Source: Gracilaria gracilis
Taxonomy: Eukaryota; Rhodophyta; Florideophyceae; Gracilariales; Gracilariaceae
Reading direction: 5' to 3'
Length of the DNA: 64,000 nt
Assembly: GCA_030374805.1 (NCBI GenBank)
Contig: JARGSG010000123.1
Span: 62,001 to 126,000, forward strand
This document shows, piece by piece, positions 48,931 to 60,097 of the stretch. The translations under genes and the position numbers were made by a program. Below the pieces are notes generated by a model. The model ran no database searches, was not told the origin of the DNA, and saw only the letters and a list, made by a program, of their open reading frames with translations. Position 1 is the first letter of the stretch; the number at the start of each line of letters is the position of its first letter.

Positions 48931-49719
48931 ATGTCGACGTACGGACTGGTGAACACCATCCAGGCGCCAACGCTAAAGAAAGCGACCCAACCCGAACTCA
49001 TTAAGTTCGAAACAGATTACGCGGCATACGTAGACCGCGTAAACGATGTCAATGCAGGAAGGCCTGCAAACCAACGTTTGAAAGCTGCCTCCGTGCGGCA
49101 ATGCATCCAGCCCAAGTTGCTACACAGCCTTTGCATTTTGGGCCGAATCGAAGGCGCCGCCAAGGCCGAAGAAGCTACAAACGAAGCAGTACATTCCTGG
49201 TTTGAGTCTCGACTCGCTCACTCTTCAAGAGACCTCAACGAACGAGTTGAAGAGGCCTTATCAGGAATCAAGTACTCACCGTCAACGCGAGATCCGGCTG
49301 GAGCTCCGGAGCAATTCGTGCTGGATGTTATCACTGCGCTCGACGAGCACAACGCGTCGGAGGTTATCACAGAATCCGATCGCTGTAAACAGCTTGTTTT
49401 CAAGCTGACACAAAAGCTCGAACCCCCGGAACTCAAGCAACTTGTCAAAGATCAGATTGGTATGTGGACTGCCGCACAGAAAGGGAACCTGACTTTCTAT
49501 GCCAACAACCTGGCTACGCTCTCGACGCAAGTCCACGCCGTTCAGTCGGCAACATCTAAGTTGAGAAGAAAGCAGGGGCACTCGCACAAGCGAAATGCGC
49601 GAAGCAGCAGTAACGAACCACCAGCAAAGTTCTCTAGGCCAAACCGGCCTGTGCGGGAGAGGCTGGGGCAAAGAGCACCATCTGGAAATGGAAAAGCTGG
49701 CAACCGTTCAGACGAATGA
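48931..49719 (+). CDS. gag: Gypsy D gag
   Basis: 263 codons from MSTYGLVN. A mostly helical capsid-like region (ELIKFETDYAAYVDRVNDV, WFESRLAHSSRDLNERVEEAL, as separate blocks) is followed by a basic, Ser/Asn/Arg-rich tail (KLRRKQGHSHKRNARSSS). The length and layout fit the gag of the Gypsy C/D lineage. Confidence 0.65.
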   Translation: MSTYGLVNTIQAPTLKKATQPELIKFETDYAAYVDRVNDVNAGRPANQRLKAASVRQCIQPKLLHSLCILGRIEGAAKAEEATNEAVHSWFESRLAHSSRDLNERVEEALSGIKYSPSTRDPAGAPEQFVLDVITALDEHNASEVITESDRCKQLVFKLTQKLEPPELKQLVKDQIGMWTAAQKGNLTFYANNLATLSTQVHAVQSATSKLRRKQGHSHKRNARSSSNEPPAKFSRPNRPVRERLGQRAPSGNGKAGNRSDE

Positions 49720-49737
49720 AAAAAGCCTTGCTTGAAT

Positions 49738-50515
49738 ACCGAGGAATGCAAAGGCATTCACCCCATCAGCAAATGCCCGGCTACTTCGAAATCTAAGAAG
49801 AAAGAACTCTTGGACCACCATTTTGCCGAGAAGAAGAGTCGGGCTAAAATTTCGTCCATCCGTCTACCCTCGAAAACCAGCCCGAACGAAGAGGAAGGAA
49901 GGTACGCGGTCCTTCTGAACGATGTGGAGGAAGTCGCACTGGGAGACTCAGGAGCAGATTTCTCAACCATATCGTCCAATGTTTTCAGAAACATTCTGGA
50001 AAAGCACCCCGACACGGCGTACGAGCAACTTGCACGTCCAATGGTGCTCGAACCAGCTCTTACAGGTGGAGTGTCAGACAAAAAGTCAACCGCTTCCAGG
50101 AAGACCTGGCTATCGTTAACAATCATTTTGCCCAACACGGAACTGCCAGTACGCATATCGGAAGTAGAATTCCTCATTGCCGATGAGGACATGGCGGAAG
50201 TACTGATTGGGCGTCCTCTCCTCAAGGCCATGGGTTTTGATCTGAAGGCCCACCTACAGAAGGTGGGGCCCAGAATAGATGGCATGTCCGAGTCAGAACT
50301 CAAGGTAGGGAACGGCCGTCTATCAGCCGTAAACTTCCAGGGTATTAGCTACCAAGCAGTCGACGATGACCCTATAGATCTTCCCGAAAGCCTCCAAGCC
50401 GGATTCGGGAACGACACGCCAGAGTCAACCGATGACGCTTTGGAAAGCGCAGTGAGCACTGCGAGAAGCAACGGGATGTCAAGCGAAGGCACTATCACAC
50501 TTCGCAATGTCCTAG
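49738..50515 (+). CDS. Gypsy D zinc knuckle and retropepsin
   Basis: It starts with a knuckle-like CKGIHPISKC, then a Lys-rich stretch, then the aspartic protease with GDSGADFSTIS (active-site DSGA) and VLIGRPLLKAMGF. It ends at the Copia F insertion, marked by the 5-bp target CCTAG at 50511-50515. Confidence 0.75.
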
Positions 50516-50728
50516 TATCAGAAGGAGAGGCAGGTTGAAAACAAGACGATGTGAGTTGAGGACTGCTTCTGTAGAGTCTGAGATAGCAGTCCTCCATTTA
50601 TAGGCAAACAAAACACACGAGAGCATGGAGATAGTATTTCTATGCTCTCGTAAACAATACAAGTTCAAATACAATGAAAGGTCACGTAAGTGATAACACA
50701 AAGGTTCAAATATTCAAAGTCACTGAGA
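50516..50728 (-). repeat. Copia F 3' LTR (left copy)
   Basis: 213 bp. It is followed on the plus strand by GCCCCCCTCGCCCG, which on the element strand is the polypurine tract. Confidence 0.9.
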
Positions 50729-52282
50729 GCCCCCCTCGCCCGATACGGGAGCAACATGGAGAGCTTTGCGGTGAGATGCAAACAACTCTCCGATCAGAGA
50801 CTTTGTAAATATATCGGTGCGGTTTTTCGCAGATAAAACATGCTGGATTGTGACACGACCTTGACTCACGGCGTCCAAAACATGATGAAATCGGATTTCT
50901 ATATGTTTTACCTTGCGCATACCGTAGTCCGCTTGTGTCCAGGAAATTGCTCCAAGGTTGTCCTGCAGTAATGGAATAGGGCACAACAGTTGGATTCTGA
51001 GCTCATGAAACACATTCCTTATCCAGGATACCTGCTTAATGCACTCTGACAACGCGTAGAACTCAGCTTCGGTTGTAGAAAGGGCAGTAGACTTCTGAAG
51101 CTTCGAACTCCATATCACGGGGACATCTCCAACGGTTATTACAAAACCCCCCCTAGAACGACGCTTTTCAAAATTACGGCCCCAGTCCGCATCGGACCAA
51201 GAGCAAACCGCTGTAGTGGCTGTGCGAGGAATTTGTAAACCATGGTTCTTTGTTCCAATTAGATAGCGTACAACTTTCTTCATACACTGCCAGTGTTGAG
51301 GTAGCGGATGCGCAGCAAATTTGCCTAACATAGAGACAGAGGTCGCCAAGTCAGGGCGCGTGCGTGTGCTGAGATATATCAATGAACCAAGTACTTCTTT
51401 GTACGGAACATTGAGCATGACCGATCGTTCGTGGTCCGTTGGAACAACTAGGGCATCGTAAAGACAGTGAGACTGCGGTAGAGGGGTACTCAGAGGTAAA
51501 GCACGCTCCAGGTGACACATGCGGATGATTTTCTCAACAAGTGGCTGTTGGTGGAGTAAGATGCTACCTCCGTTCTCTTCAATTGAAACCCCAAGATACA
51601 AATTGGTTCGCCCGAGATCAGAGATTTCATAGTGAGTACGCAGTTTGTCCTTCACCCAAGAAGTTAAACAAGTAGGGCCAAAAATACTGAGGTCATCCAC
51701 ATATGCGAGGACGAAAACCGTGTTTGTACCAGTCCCATGGACAAAGACGCAAGGGGCGTATTGAAGAGATTTGAATCCAATGGAACACAGGTAGGTAGAA
51801 AGATCGTTGAAGCAAAGTCTTGGGGCTCCGCGTGTTCCATACAGCGATTTGATCAATTTTACAATACCTCCATCTGCTTCATCTACATTTGCAATGGTCG
51901 GAAGCTTGATCCAAACAGGGGAATCTGTTGGTATTGCGGCGTGAAGGAAAGCTCCTTTGACATCCACATGTTGACGATCCCAGTTCATCGCTGTAGAGAG
52001 GACCATCATCATTCGAAATATCTCAAAGTTTAGTACGGGTGCATAGAGATTTTCTGTATCAGATACAGTTTGAAAGTTTCCCCTGGCCACAAGCCTGGCT
52101 TTGAAGCGAGTTGGCTGTCCATTGTGATCTCGCTTGAGGCGGAAGATGAGTCCCGAAGGAATTGCTTGACCATGGTCTGGGGCAGCCTCTTCATATGTAC
52201 CAAGGCTGCGAATTGTCTCGAATTCTGTTCGAATGGCATCCATCCAATAGTGAGCTTCTGGGGATGAGAGTGCTTGTCTCAA
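50720..52282 (-). CDS. Copia F reverse transcriptase and RNase H
   Basis: 520 codons. The copia-type RT start (GTYEEAAPDHGQAIPSGLIF), KARLVARGNFQ, VDVKGAFLHA and the catalytic YVDDLSIFG (near residue 217) are present. RNase H follows with SWSDADWGRN, LSTTEAEFYAL and the KNRTDIFTKSL end typical of Ty1/copia. The frame looks whole from RT to the end. Confidence 0.85.
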   Translation of the reverse strand: MRQALSSPEAHYWMDAIRTEFETIRSLGTYEEAAPDHGQAIPSGLIFRLKRDHNGQPTRFKARLVARGNFQTVSDTENLYAPVLNFEIFRMMMVLSTAMNWDRQHVDVKGAFLHAAIPTDSPVWIKLPTIANVDEADGGIVKLIKSLYGTRGAPRLCFNDLSTYLCSIGFKSLQYAPCVFVHGTGTNTVFVLAYVDDLSIFGPTCLTSWVKDKLRTHYEISDLGRTNLYLGVSIEENGGSILLHQQPLVEKIIRMCHLERALPLSTPLPQSHCLYDALVVPTDHERSVMLNVPYKEVLGSLIYLSTRTRPDLATSVSMLGKFAAHPLPQHWQCMKKVVRYLIGTKNHGLQIPRTATTAVCSWSDADWGRNFEKRRSRGGFVITVGDVPVIWSSKLQKSTALSTTEAEFYALSECIKQVSWIRNVFHELRIQLLCPIPLLQDNLGAISWTQADYGMRKVKHIEIRFHHVLDAVSQGRVTIQHVLSAKNRTDIFTKSLIGELFASHRKALHVAPVSGEGGSQ

Positions 52283-52396
52283 TGTCGGCTCGTCCGATGT
52301 ACTAATCGAATCAGGAAGCGTACGAACAGTGTTGGCAACTTCAGTCTCGGAGTCAGAAGCATACCCACCTAGATCCGGGTCGTACGTCGACGGCTT

Positions 52397-53239
52397 CTAG
52401 GGGTAATGAGTGAGACCTGAACTACTGTCACTGCAGAATGAGTGGTCAAAGTCGTCGACTGACTCATTCAGGAGGTTGGGGGCTGCTGACTCAGGAGGAT
52501 CGGTAGCTAGCGGTACATGGGGTTCGCTAGGACTGTCGCTTTCATCATCGCTAGAGTCGGAACTGGAGAGGGTTTGAGGAACATTGGTGCTCATCGGAGG
52601 AGGCGGGACGGAGCAATCGATCAGAGAGAGACCCGGGAACTCTTCCTCAATGAGGCGGACATGCTTAGAGTGTGTGACGCCATTCCTGGTAAGAATTTTG
52701 TACATACCACCGTGGATATGACCTAGATTGATTCCTTCCACGAGTCGCGGTTCCAGTTTCTTACGAGAATCGGGGTTCTGCTCTACCAGGGCACGGCACC
52801 CAAAGGTTCGGAGATGTTTAACATCGTGTGGGAACTTTTCAAGGAGTTGGATGAAAGGAATATGTCCGGTGCTACGATGGATGTTGACGTTTTTGCAGAA
52901 TACCACGTGTTGTAGGGCCTCTGGCCAGTAAGAGAGTGGGAGGTGGGCTTGATCCAGGCATGCCCTAATGGGTCCCATAGGGATAGCAATGTGTCGTTCA
53001 GCCAAGCCATTGGAGGATGGAGTATGTGCTGTGGTTTTGGTGATTTCAACACCAAGGCGTTTCAGGGTCTTCTGTGCCTTGAAAAATTCGGAGCCGCCAT
53101 CAGAATGAAGACAGTGGACTAGTTCACCAGATTGGCGCTCGAACCAGTGGAAGTACTCGAGAATGAGGTCAGATGAATCACTTTTGCGCACAAGTGGCGC
53201 AGCGAATAGATAGCGCGTGAACTCATCTACAATAACCAT
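52397..53239 (-). pseudogene. Copia F integrase (partial)
   Basis: The integrase core begins MVIVDEFTRYLFAAPL and has LHSDGGSEFF and SSNGLAERHIA, giving the D-D-E pattern. A Ser/Pro/Asp-rich linker follows towards RT. Upstream integrase sequence near 53300-53450 is present but broken. Confidence 0.75.
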
Positions 53240-53485
53240 GTAGTACAGGTGACCGCTTTCAGACTCACTGCCAACAAAGGTAATATCCGTGTGAAGATTT
53301 CAAGGTCATTTAGCAGAGGTCAAAAAACCACGGAAGCTGCGACGAAATTTACCTCGTACACAAGGAGTACAATCCAGGCGTTGTTGACGAGAGACAGAGA
53401 GCAGTTCGTGCTGGAGTAGACGTTTCATTTCAGGCATTGTTGCAGTATGGCCAAAGCGATTGTGCCACAAAGTTACGTCTTGCGT

Positions 53486-54085
53486 TTAGACATCAATCTC
53501 TGCAGTTTCTTCTTCAGGTGTAGTATGTGGAACAGATTCATCGTCGTCAGATGCAGAATCTGTGACGGACGAGGGTCGAGATTCTCCATCATTTTCGATG
53601 ATCTCTGGGATGCGGGCCATCATAGCTGCAATGTGAGGAGAATTGCTGGCGGGAATCGGTTTTGTTAAAGACGAATGGTTTCCGGGAATGTAGTACAGTC
53701 CATCTGGATTCCTTGGGGCATTACCAATGATTCGAAGATTGTCCTGCAGGTCAATGATGTATGCCACTTCCGGTAGAAAGAGCACTGCCAGTTGCTTAGA
53801 AGTGAGTGCGGGTATAGACAGAAGGTTCATTGCAATATCTGGGGATACCAACGTGTTACTGAGCGTGACAACAGTGTTTGTACCTTCATGGGACCACTTC
53901 ACAGGCATCAGTCCTTTCTGGGTTGCAGTGATTTCTGAGTTGTCTCCCAGAGCAATTGGAACACTGCATGCTTTGCTTTCGCTTAATAGCGACGATGATT
54001 GTGTGAGATGAGTAGTGGATCCGGAATCCAGCATCATTAGGTTTTTGTCATGGCTTCTTGTAGCCATTGCCTGAACTCGAACCAC
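53486..54085 (-). CDS. Copia F protease region
   Basis: About 200 codons with the copia retropepsin layout: LMMLDSGSTTHLTQ (active-site DSG), GDNSEITATQKG, and MNLLSIPALT as the conserved LLS block. A LYYIPG region follows, leading towards integrase. Confidence 0.75.
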   Translation of the reverse strand: MVRVQAMATRSHDKNLMMLDSGSTTHLTQSSSLLSESKACSVPIALGDNSEITATQKGLMPVKWSHEGTNTVVTLSNTLVSPDIAMNLLSIPALTSKQLAVLFLPEVAYIIDLQDNLRIIGNAPRNPDGLYYIPGNHSSLTKPIPASNSPHIAAMMARIPEIIENDGESRPSSVTDSASDDDESVPHTTPEEETAEIDV

Positions 54086-54154
54086 AGCAGCACGGTTCTT
54101 GGTCTTAGTTGAAGCTTTTGAAAAGTTGCCATCACGTCGTTGAGATACATTGTC

Positions 54155-54898
54155 TCACTCACTTTGACTGGTTTTATCGGTTTGTGTTTCAGAGAGTTTT
54201 AGTCTGCTCTTCGGATTCATGGGGTTGAGGTAACACCGATTGGTAGTGTGATTATCTTTTTTACAGATAGCACACTTTGGCCTTGCGGTTGCAACTCTTT
54301 CCGAAACATGGGTTTCCAATGTACGTACTTCATCCAAGAGACGAGTTGTGACACTGTCCCAGTTAGTGTTTTCAGTTGATAGAGTCTTGATTGCTGCGCA
54401 AACGGGATTCAGTTCCGAGGCAGTTATTGATGAGACCAATAGTGCCACAGATAATTCTTCTGGGAGCTTGGTCTCCATGGCAGCAAGTTGTTCAAGGACA
54501 CTAGCCATTTTATCAACGTGCTTTCCCATGTTTTGGTGAGTTTCGGTGTACCTCATGTTGACCAGCTCGCACATCTTGACAATGCGAGACGCAGTTGAAG
54601 TTGACGCAAATATGTCATCAAGTTTCTTCAACATCTTACAAGGGTGACCGATATCGCTCTGAACAACTCGCAGAGCTTCGTCTGAAAGCGCAGAAACAAT
54701 TAGCCCACTGGCTTTCTTTTTGTTGAACTCCCATTCGGCTTTCTTCTCTTCATCAGAACTAAAGGGATTCCGAACCTGACTCAGCACTTCTCCAACGCCT
54801 TTCGCGTTGCATGCAGCATCAATACGTATCCTACATAATTTATAATCATGTTTTTCTTCAAAAGGCTTAGTCCTTGTTTTGCCATTGTCAGTGTCCAT
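54155..54898 (-). CDS. gag: Copia F gag
   Basis: 248 codons from the ATG at 54898 (MDTDNGKTR). The frame is also open from the ATG inside the PBS (55033), 45 codons upstream. UBN2-type gag blocks (LIVSALSDEALRVV, DDIFASTSTASRI, TETHQNMGKHVDKM) are followed by the CCHC knuckle CAICKKDNHTTNRC. Confidence 0.8.
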   Translation of the reverse strand: MDTDNGKTRTKPFEEKHDYKLCRIRIDAACNAKGVGEVLSQVRNPFSSDEEKKAEWEFNKKKASGLIVSALSDEALRVVQSDIGHPCKMLKKLDDIFASTSTASRIVKMCELVNMRYTETHQNMGKHVDKMASVLEQLAAMETKLPEELSVALLVSSITASELNPVCAAIKTLSTENTNWDSVTTRLLDEVRTLETHVSERVATARPKCAICKKDNHTTNRCYLNPMNPKSRLKLSETQTDKTSQSE

Positions 54899-55023
54899 GT
54901 TATACAACACTAGCGTCTCAATAGAAGACGAAAAACAATTTTCACGCAGCACAAGAAAACGATGAAGGAAACAGAATAGAGATAAACAAAAAAAGGATAA
55001 GATTGTCGGCAGAATGACGTTGT

Positions 55024-55037
55024 CTGGGCCCATAACC
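55024..55037 (-). other. Copia F primer-binding site (half initiator tRNA-Met)
   Basis: On the minus strand GGTTATGGGCCCAG starts immediately after the LTR. It is the same motif as in Copia A and E and complements the anticodon arm of initiator tRNA-Met. Confidence 0.8.
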
Positions 55038-55250
55038 TATCAGAAGGAGAGGAAGGTTGAAAACAAGACGATGTGAGTTGAGGACTGCTTCTGTAGAGTC
55101 TGAGATAGCAGTCCTCCATTTATAGGCAAACAAAACACACGAGAGCATGGAGATAGTAGTTCTATGCTCTCGTAAACAATACAAGTTCAAATACAATGAA
55201 AGGTCACGTAAGTGATAAAACAAAGGTTCAAATATTCAAAGTCACTGAGA
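55038..55250 (-). repeat. Copia F 5' LTR (right copy)
   Basis: 213 bp, matching the left copy at all but about three positions. Confidence 0.9.
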
Positions 55251-55255
55251 CCTAG

Positions 55256-56613
55256 AGGAACATCGCGATTGTTTTGCAATCAAACTGGGGGCGCATCCGC
55301 CCGCCAATGTGCGTCCACTTTCTATCAAACTGAAGCCAAAAGCTAAACCATCCCGCTCCGCACAACGGAGGTACGCTCCGAACCAGAGAGTATTCATCAA
55401 ACATACGATCCGAGAACTGGAAAAAGTAGGTGCCATTTACAAGAATCCCAGTGCAAGATGGGCATGCCCGGCGCTAGCCGTACCTAAACCTGGAACTGAG
55501 AAGTTGCGTTTCACCGTGGATCTCCGCGGAACAAACACGAGAACTCTTCAGCTCCAGTCAGCAATGCCGCACCTCGAATCTCAGCTGCAGGACTGCAGCG
55601 GCAGCACATGCTTTGCAAACCTGGATTTCACGCACGGATATTGGCAAATCCCGCTCGACAACGCCTCGCAAGAAATCATGTCGATCCAAACTCCCGACGG
55701 CATATATTCACCAACACGCATGTTGCAAGGAGGAACGGATTCTGGCAACCACTTTCAGAGTGTCACTAGCGAGAAATTCGAGAGCAGAGTTCAGAGAATG
55801 ATACAGTGGCTTGATGATTTTCTACTCTACGCTCGAGACGAGCGGCAGCTACTAGAAGACATCAAGATTTTCTTTCAAGTCTGCAAGGAAGTGGGTTTCA
55901 AGGTAAACCCTGCGAAATCTTGTTTCTTTACCAAAGAGGTCAAATTCTGTGGTAGGATTATATCGGTTGAAGGCGTGCGTTTCGACCCGCGTAACCTGGC
56001 AGCGCTTTTGAACATGAAGCAACCTCAAATGGGAAACGAGCTACAGCAACTCATGTGCGCCACGAACTGGATGAGGAGCGCCATTCCCAACTACGCGAAA
56101 GTGGTGCAACCCCTTCATGACCTACTGGAGGAAACCTACAAGAAGGCAGGTAAAAGAACAAAGAAGGCCGTGGAGAAGATCCGCATCAGCGACTCGTGGG
56201 GGACGGAGCACACAGAAGCGTTTACGGAGATCATCGCACAGCTAGCCACCGCTACGAAACTCTCTCTTCCTAAAGAAGGGTACCGAACCTGCCTATTCAC
56301 AGACGCATCGGACACTCATTGGTCCGCCGTACTGACTCAGTCTCCAGAAGGAGATCAGAGGAAGCCAGTCGAGTTGCAAACCCACGAACCAATGTGTTGC
56401 TTGTCGGGCGCATTTAGTGGCTCGGCTGAAGGATGGAGCGTCCCAGAGAAGGAAGGTTTCGCAATAGCCGAGGCAATGTGCAGATTAGATTACCTCACAG
56501 CAGGTCGAACTACCCACATTTACACCGATCACGCCAACCTTGTCTACATCTACGACCCGTACGGCCAGAACCCCGGCATCGCGCGCCATACCGCTAACAA
56601 GTTGATGCGTTGG
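55256..56613 (+). CDS. Gypsy D reverse transcriptase and RNase H (to the host fragment)
   Basis: RT blocks RPLSIKLKPKAKP, VPKPGTEKLRFTVDLRG, NLDFTHGYWQIPL and the catalytic WLDDFLLYA are followed by RNase H with FTDASDTHWSAV and IYTDHANLVYIYDP. It ends at LMRW, where the host fragment starts, and the following codons belong to that insert. The sequence is close to Gypsy C. Confidence 0.85.
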
Positions 56614-57230
56614 CGCGCGCCGGCGGCCAGCCGCAGCAGCACGCACCTCGCAGCCGCTAGCACCATCGCCGCCTCGCCGCGCCTCACCGTCCGCGCAGCG
56701 CCATGACCATTCCGCTCTACACCACGCCGCACAAGGGCGCCGAGGCGCAGCCGCTGCTGCCGCGCGCCGCCGCGCACGCGCCGTCGCACGCGCCGTCGCA
56801 CGCGCCGTCGCACGCGCTTCGCCACGAGATGGTCGGCCTCTTTCTCATGGCCTTCTCCACCGTGGGCTACTCGTGCATGACCGTGCTCATCCGTCTGGCG
56901 GAGCGCCGCTACCACTTCCACCCGTCGTCGTTTATGCTGCTTCGCGGCGTGCTGCACACCGTCGCGTCGGGCGTGCTGGCGTTTGCCGTGTTCAACGCCT
57001 CTCTCACCTCCTTGTCGTGGCGCCTTCGTCGCCTGCTCTTGTTTCGCGGCGCAATTGGCGCCTGCGGCATGCTCTGTCTGTACACCGCTCTCAGCCACAT
57101 TCCGGCGGGAAACGTCATGTCCATCTTCGCCTTCTCGCCCGTAATTACCATGACCGCGTCGCACTTTGTGCTGCGCGAGCGCGCCACCGTCGTCGATGCG
57201 CTCAGCGCCGTCATCGGCCTGTTGGGCATT

Positions 57231-57614
57231 AATGGAATGCAAGCATTGATTGTGCATTTGCAGTGCATTTGCATTTGCAATGCAAAGCGAAATACTTTCA
57301 TTAATGTTTGCACGATGCATAAGTCTAGTGCAATGGTCTAGGAGAGTTGCATTGGATACTTGCACTTTGCAGAATAATATCAGACGTACTAGGAGAGACG
57401 GAGAGGCATTACGTAGCAACGATTACGTGTGCGTTGCAAGACTACTTGCATTACGCCAGAGCGTGCGCAAAGGGTATTTAAGAAGACAACTCAGTACAGT
57501 TCTCTTGAATTCCTACTCAAGCAGACAGACAAGACCCCGGTACTCACAGCCCGGAAACAACGAACAATAAACTCTGTTTCAACCAATCCAACCTCTTGTA
57601 CCCGACTTTACATT
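57231..57614 (+). repeat. Copia E 5' LTR
   Basis: 384 bp starting AATGGAATGCAAGC, rich in TGCA-containing repeats (TGCATTTGCA). A TATA-like TATTTAAG lies near 57475. Confidence 0.9.
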
Positions 57615-57627
57615 GTTATGGGCCCAG
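57615..57627 (+). other. Copia E primer-binding site overlapping the gag start codon
   Basis: GTTATGGGCCCAG begins directly after the LTR. The ATG at 57618 starts gag (MGPESSN), so primer binding and translation start share the same bases. Confidence 0.8.
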
Positions 57628-60041
57628 AAAGCTCGAACCATCTGCCGTCGAGGCCCCGTTTTTCATGGGATATCAGAACCGTTCCGTAGAATGATGGACG
57701 TGGAAACCAGGAAGAATATGCGGACGCCGTTTCGCTATGGCAAGCTTTTCACGACACGCTGGCGGACTCGAACAGTAACAAGATTCCAAAAGAAGCTCGT
57801 GGAATAATGCTGCAATCACAACTGTACGGACGTGCAAAGGACCTCTGCAAGGCAATTCCAGAGGAAACAGTCAAATCAGTGAAGGGTGTGGATGCAATTG
57901 TGGAAGCATTGTACAAAAGAGATCCACTCGCCGTAGTGTCGGATGTCTTTCAGGATTTCCTTTCACTGTTGAACACGAAGCGAAACCACAACGAAAGCTT
58001 TAAGAATTTTGAATCCAGGTTCCAAGCGCAAGTTTCAAGACTCAACGCCCATGGTCCCGAAGCAAAGCTGTCAGATGCGCTTGTGGCTTTCGCTTTACTC
58101 GCAAATTCAGATGTCGATAACAACCAAAGAGTGTCCGTTTTAGCAAATGGTGCTCCACGTGAAGCGAGTCTCACTCCGACATCTACTAAAAATGACTATT
58201 TGAAGGCGGTGTCGTACTCATCGATCGCTTCCGTACTCAGGCAGTGCGACAAGATGAAGAATTCTGGAAGGGAACAGTCGTCGAACACTCTTTCAGCAAA
58301 CTCGGCGCAGAACACGTATCGAAGCAGCAACAGTAGAGGTACTCGAGAGAGAACTATCGGAAATCAGAACCAGCACAAGACCCCTGAGCAGATCGCCGAA
58401 TTGAAGGGAAGAACGCAGTGCAAGAAGTGTCGGAAGTATGGACATTGGTATCTGGATCACAACCGAGATGGTTCGCTGAAACCAGGATTCAAGGCATTAG
58501 ATGCCCCGGTCAACGCAAGCAAAGAAAAGAACAACGTTTTAACTTTTAACATGGGACATCTACGTGCAATGAATTCAACGGTAGTTGAAGATTTCGTAGG
58601 ACCGCTCCTCGACAACGCAGCACCATACAGTGGTATTGGACAAGTTGAGCTCAAGCTGATTGCAAAATTCGTTTGCCCTGATTGGAATGGAAGCCTCGAT
58701 GAAATACCAGAGGCGGTTGCCGACAGACCGTATTGGCAATATGGAAAGGGCGAACACAAAAGCCCGGCAAGGAAGATCCTTGGTTCAGTGATGCTGAAGG
58801 CGAAGACGGACGAAGGAAGAACTGTGCATATTCGACACTTGGTAATCGACGGATCCTCCCAGTGGGTTGTTGGGCGAAACGTCACCAATTATTGTGACAT
58901 TCTTCGCGTCAACCAGAATGTCCTGAAACTCCCTCCCGATGAAGATGACCAGGGACAAGGCCACATCACTTTGGTGGACAAAGATTTGCACACCTACATT
59001 CCATACGCAGTGTTCAGTTTCCACGAACCCGAACTTACAGCCGAACACGAGACTGCGTTGTTTTGCGCAACGGCTCATCTGGATGGTGATACCTCTGATA
59101 GACCATGGAAGGATCTAAAAAAGATCGTGGATAAGGTGCACAAACATGTCTGTGGTCACTCAAACTACTCGGATATCAAAATTCTTTTGGAAAGGAATGA
59201 AGTTTGGAACGCACAAGTGGACAAGTATTTGCAGACTGCTTTGGAAGACTGTACCGCCTGCAAAGCAACAGCGACACCCAAAGCCTCCAGAAAAGTATCG
59301 CTAAGCTCAATGACGAGATCGTTCAACGAGGTCGTGTGTGTCGATCATCTGTTCTTGCATCAACATGTGGTAATGCACATCATGGATTCCGTATCGCGAT
59401 ACTCAGTCGGAGCGGAGGTGGAAGATACGTCCATGCGAAACGCCATATTGATCTTCGACGCACATTGGTTAACACCATTTTGGGAACCTGATGTGGTTGC
59501 GTACGACCAAGCCTTCAACAATACCATATTTAACGACTATCTGAGTGAGCGGGGAATTGAAGTCAGACCCCTACCCGCCCGTAGACACAACAAGAACGTT
59601 CTCGAATCCAAGCATCGCATAATCAGAGACGTTTTCCTGCGTCTGAAGGAGGCTTCAAACGTAGAAGCCACTGATTGGAGAAGCTCTCTTTTTGTGCAAC
59701 AGGCTATCAGGATAACCAACGATCTTTATGGAAACGACGTCCTATCCGCGCACGAGTTGGCAAAAGGATATGCGATACCAATCGAGAATGGCGGCCTGCC
59801 AAGGCTGCTGCCCCAGGAACTTGTCGATGCACACCAAACTCTCTTGGCCAAGCGTAAGCTGACTTTAATCCTTAGGTCCAGGACGTTCGAAGAACCCCCA
59901 GTAACCGTAGGAGATTTGGTACAGATATACATCAAAAAGCAACACGAGAAGAGAGGAAAATGGTCCCAGAACAAGCCTATACTTACATTTCAACGTGAAA
60001 GTGGTACTGTTACCGTTCCTGAGCAAATGGAAAGAAGATAA
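57618..60041 (+). pseudogene. Copia E gag, protease-like and integrase region
   Basis: Gag starts MGPESSN and contains the capsid-like block (SQLYGRAKDLCKAIPEETV, ALYKRDPLAVVSDVF, as separate blocks) and a knuckle-like CKKCRKYGHWYLDH. The protease position holds LLDNAAPYSGIG. The integrase has VCVDHLF, VVAYDQAFNN and NKNVLESKHRIIRD, the D-D-E core. A KRGKWSQN block lies near the C terminus. This lineage is unlike Copia F. The region looks broken about once. Confidence 0.75.
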
Positions 60042-60097
60042 ATGCAGCAATCGAAGATGTTCGACCCGCAATTCATGACAACGAGCTAGCAGCTGCT

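Larger units (their letters stand above)
50516..55250 (-). mobile_element. Copia F: Ty1/copia element
   Basis: 4,735 bp on the minus strand with two 213-bp LTRs differing at about three positions. The target duplication is CCTAG (50511-50515, 55251-55255). LTR ends are TATCAG...CTGAGA on the plus strand, not the usual TG...CA. The half-initiator-tRNA PBS is the same as in Copia A and E, but the proteins are a different family. Gag, protease, integrase and RT-RNase H are present, with about four breaks. Confidence 0.9.

Noticed and set aside
56703-57341. Intact transporter gene
   Set aside because: Only the first EamA repeat is present. The last codons of this frame belong to the Copia E LTR, and gypsy sequence follows on both sides.
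57228-57612. Canonical TG...CA ends for the Copia E LTR
   Set aside because: They give flanks ATTAA and TTGCA, which do not match. AATG...CATT gives a perfect GCATT duplication.
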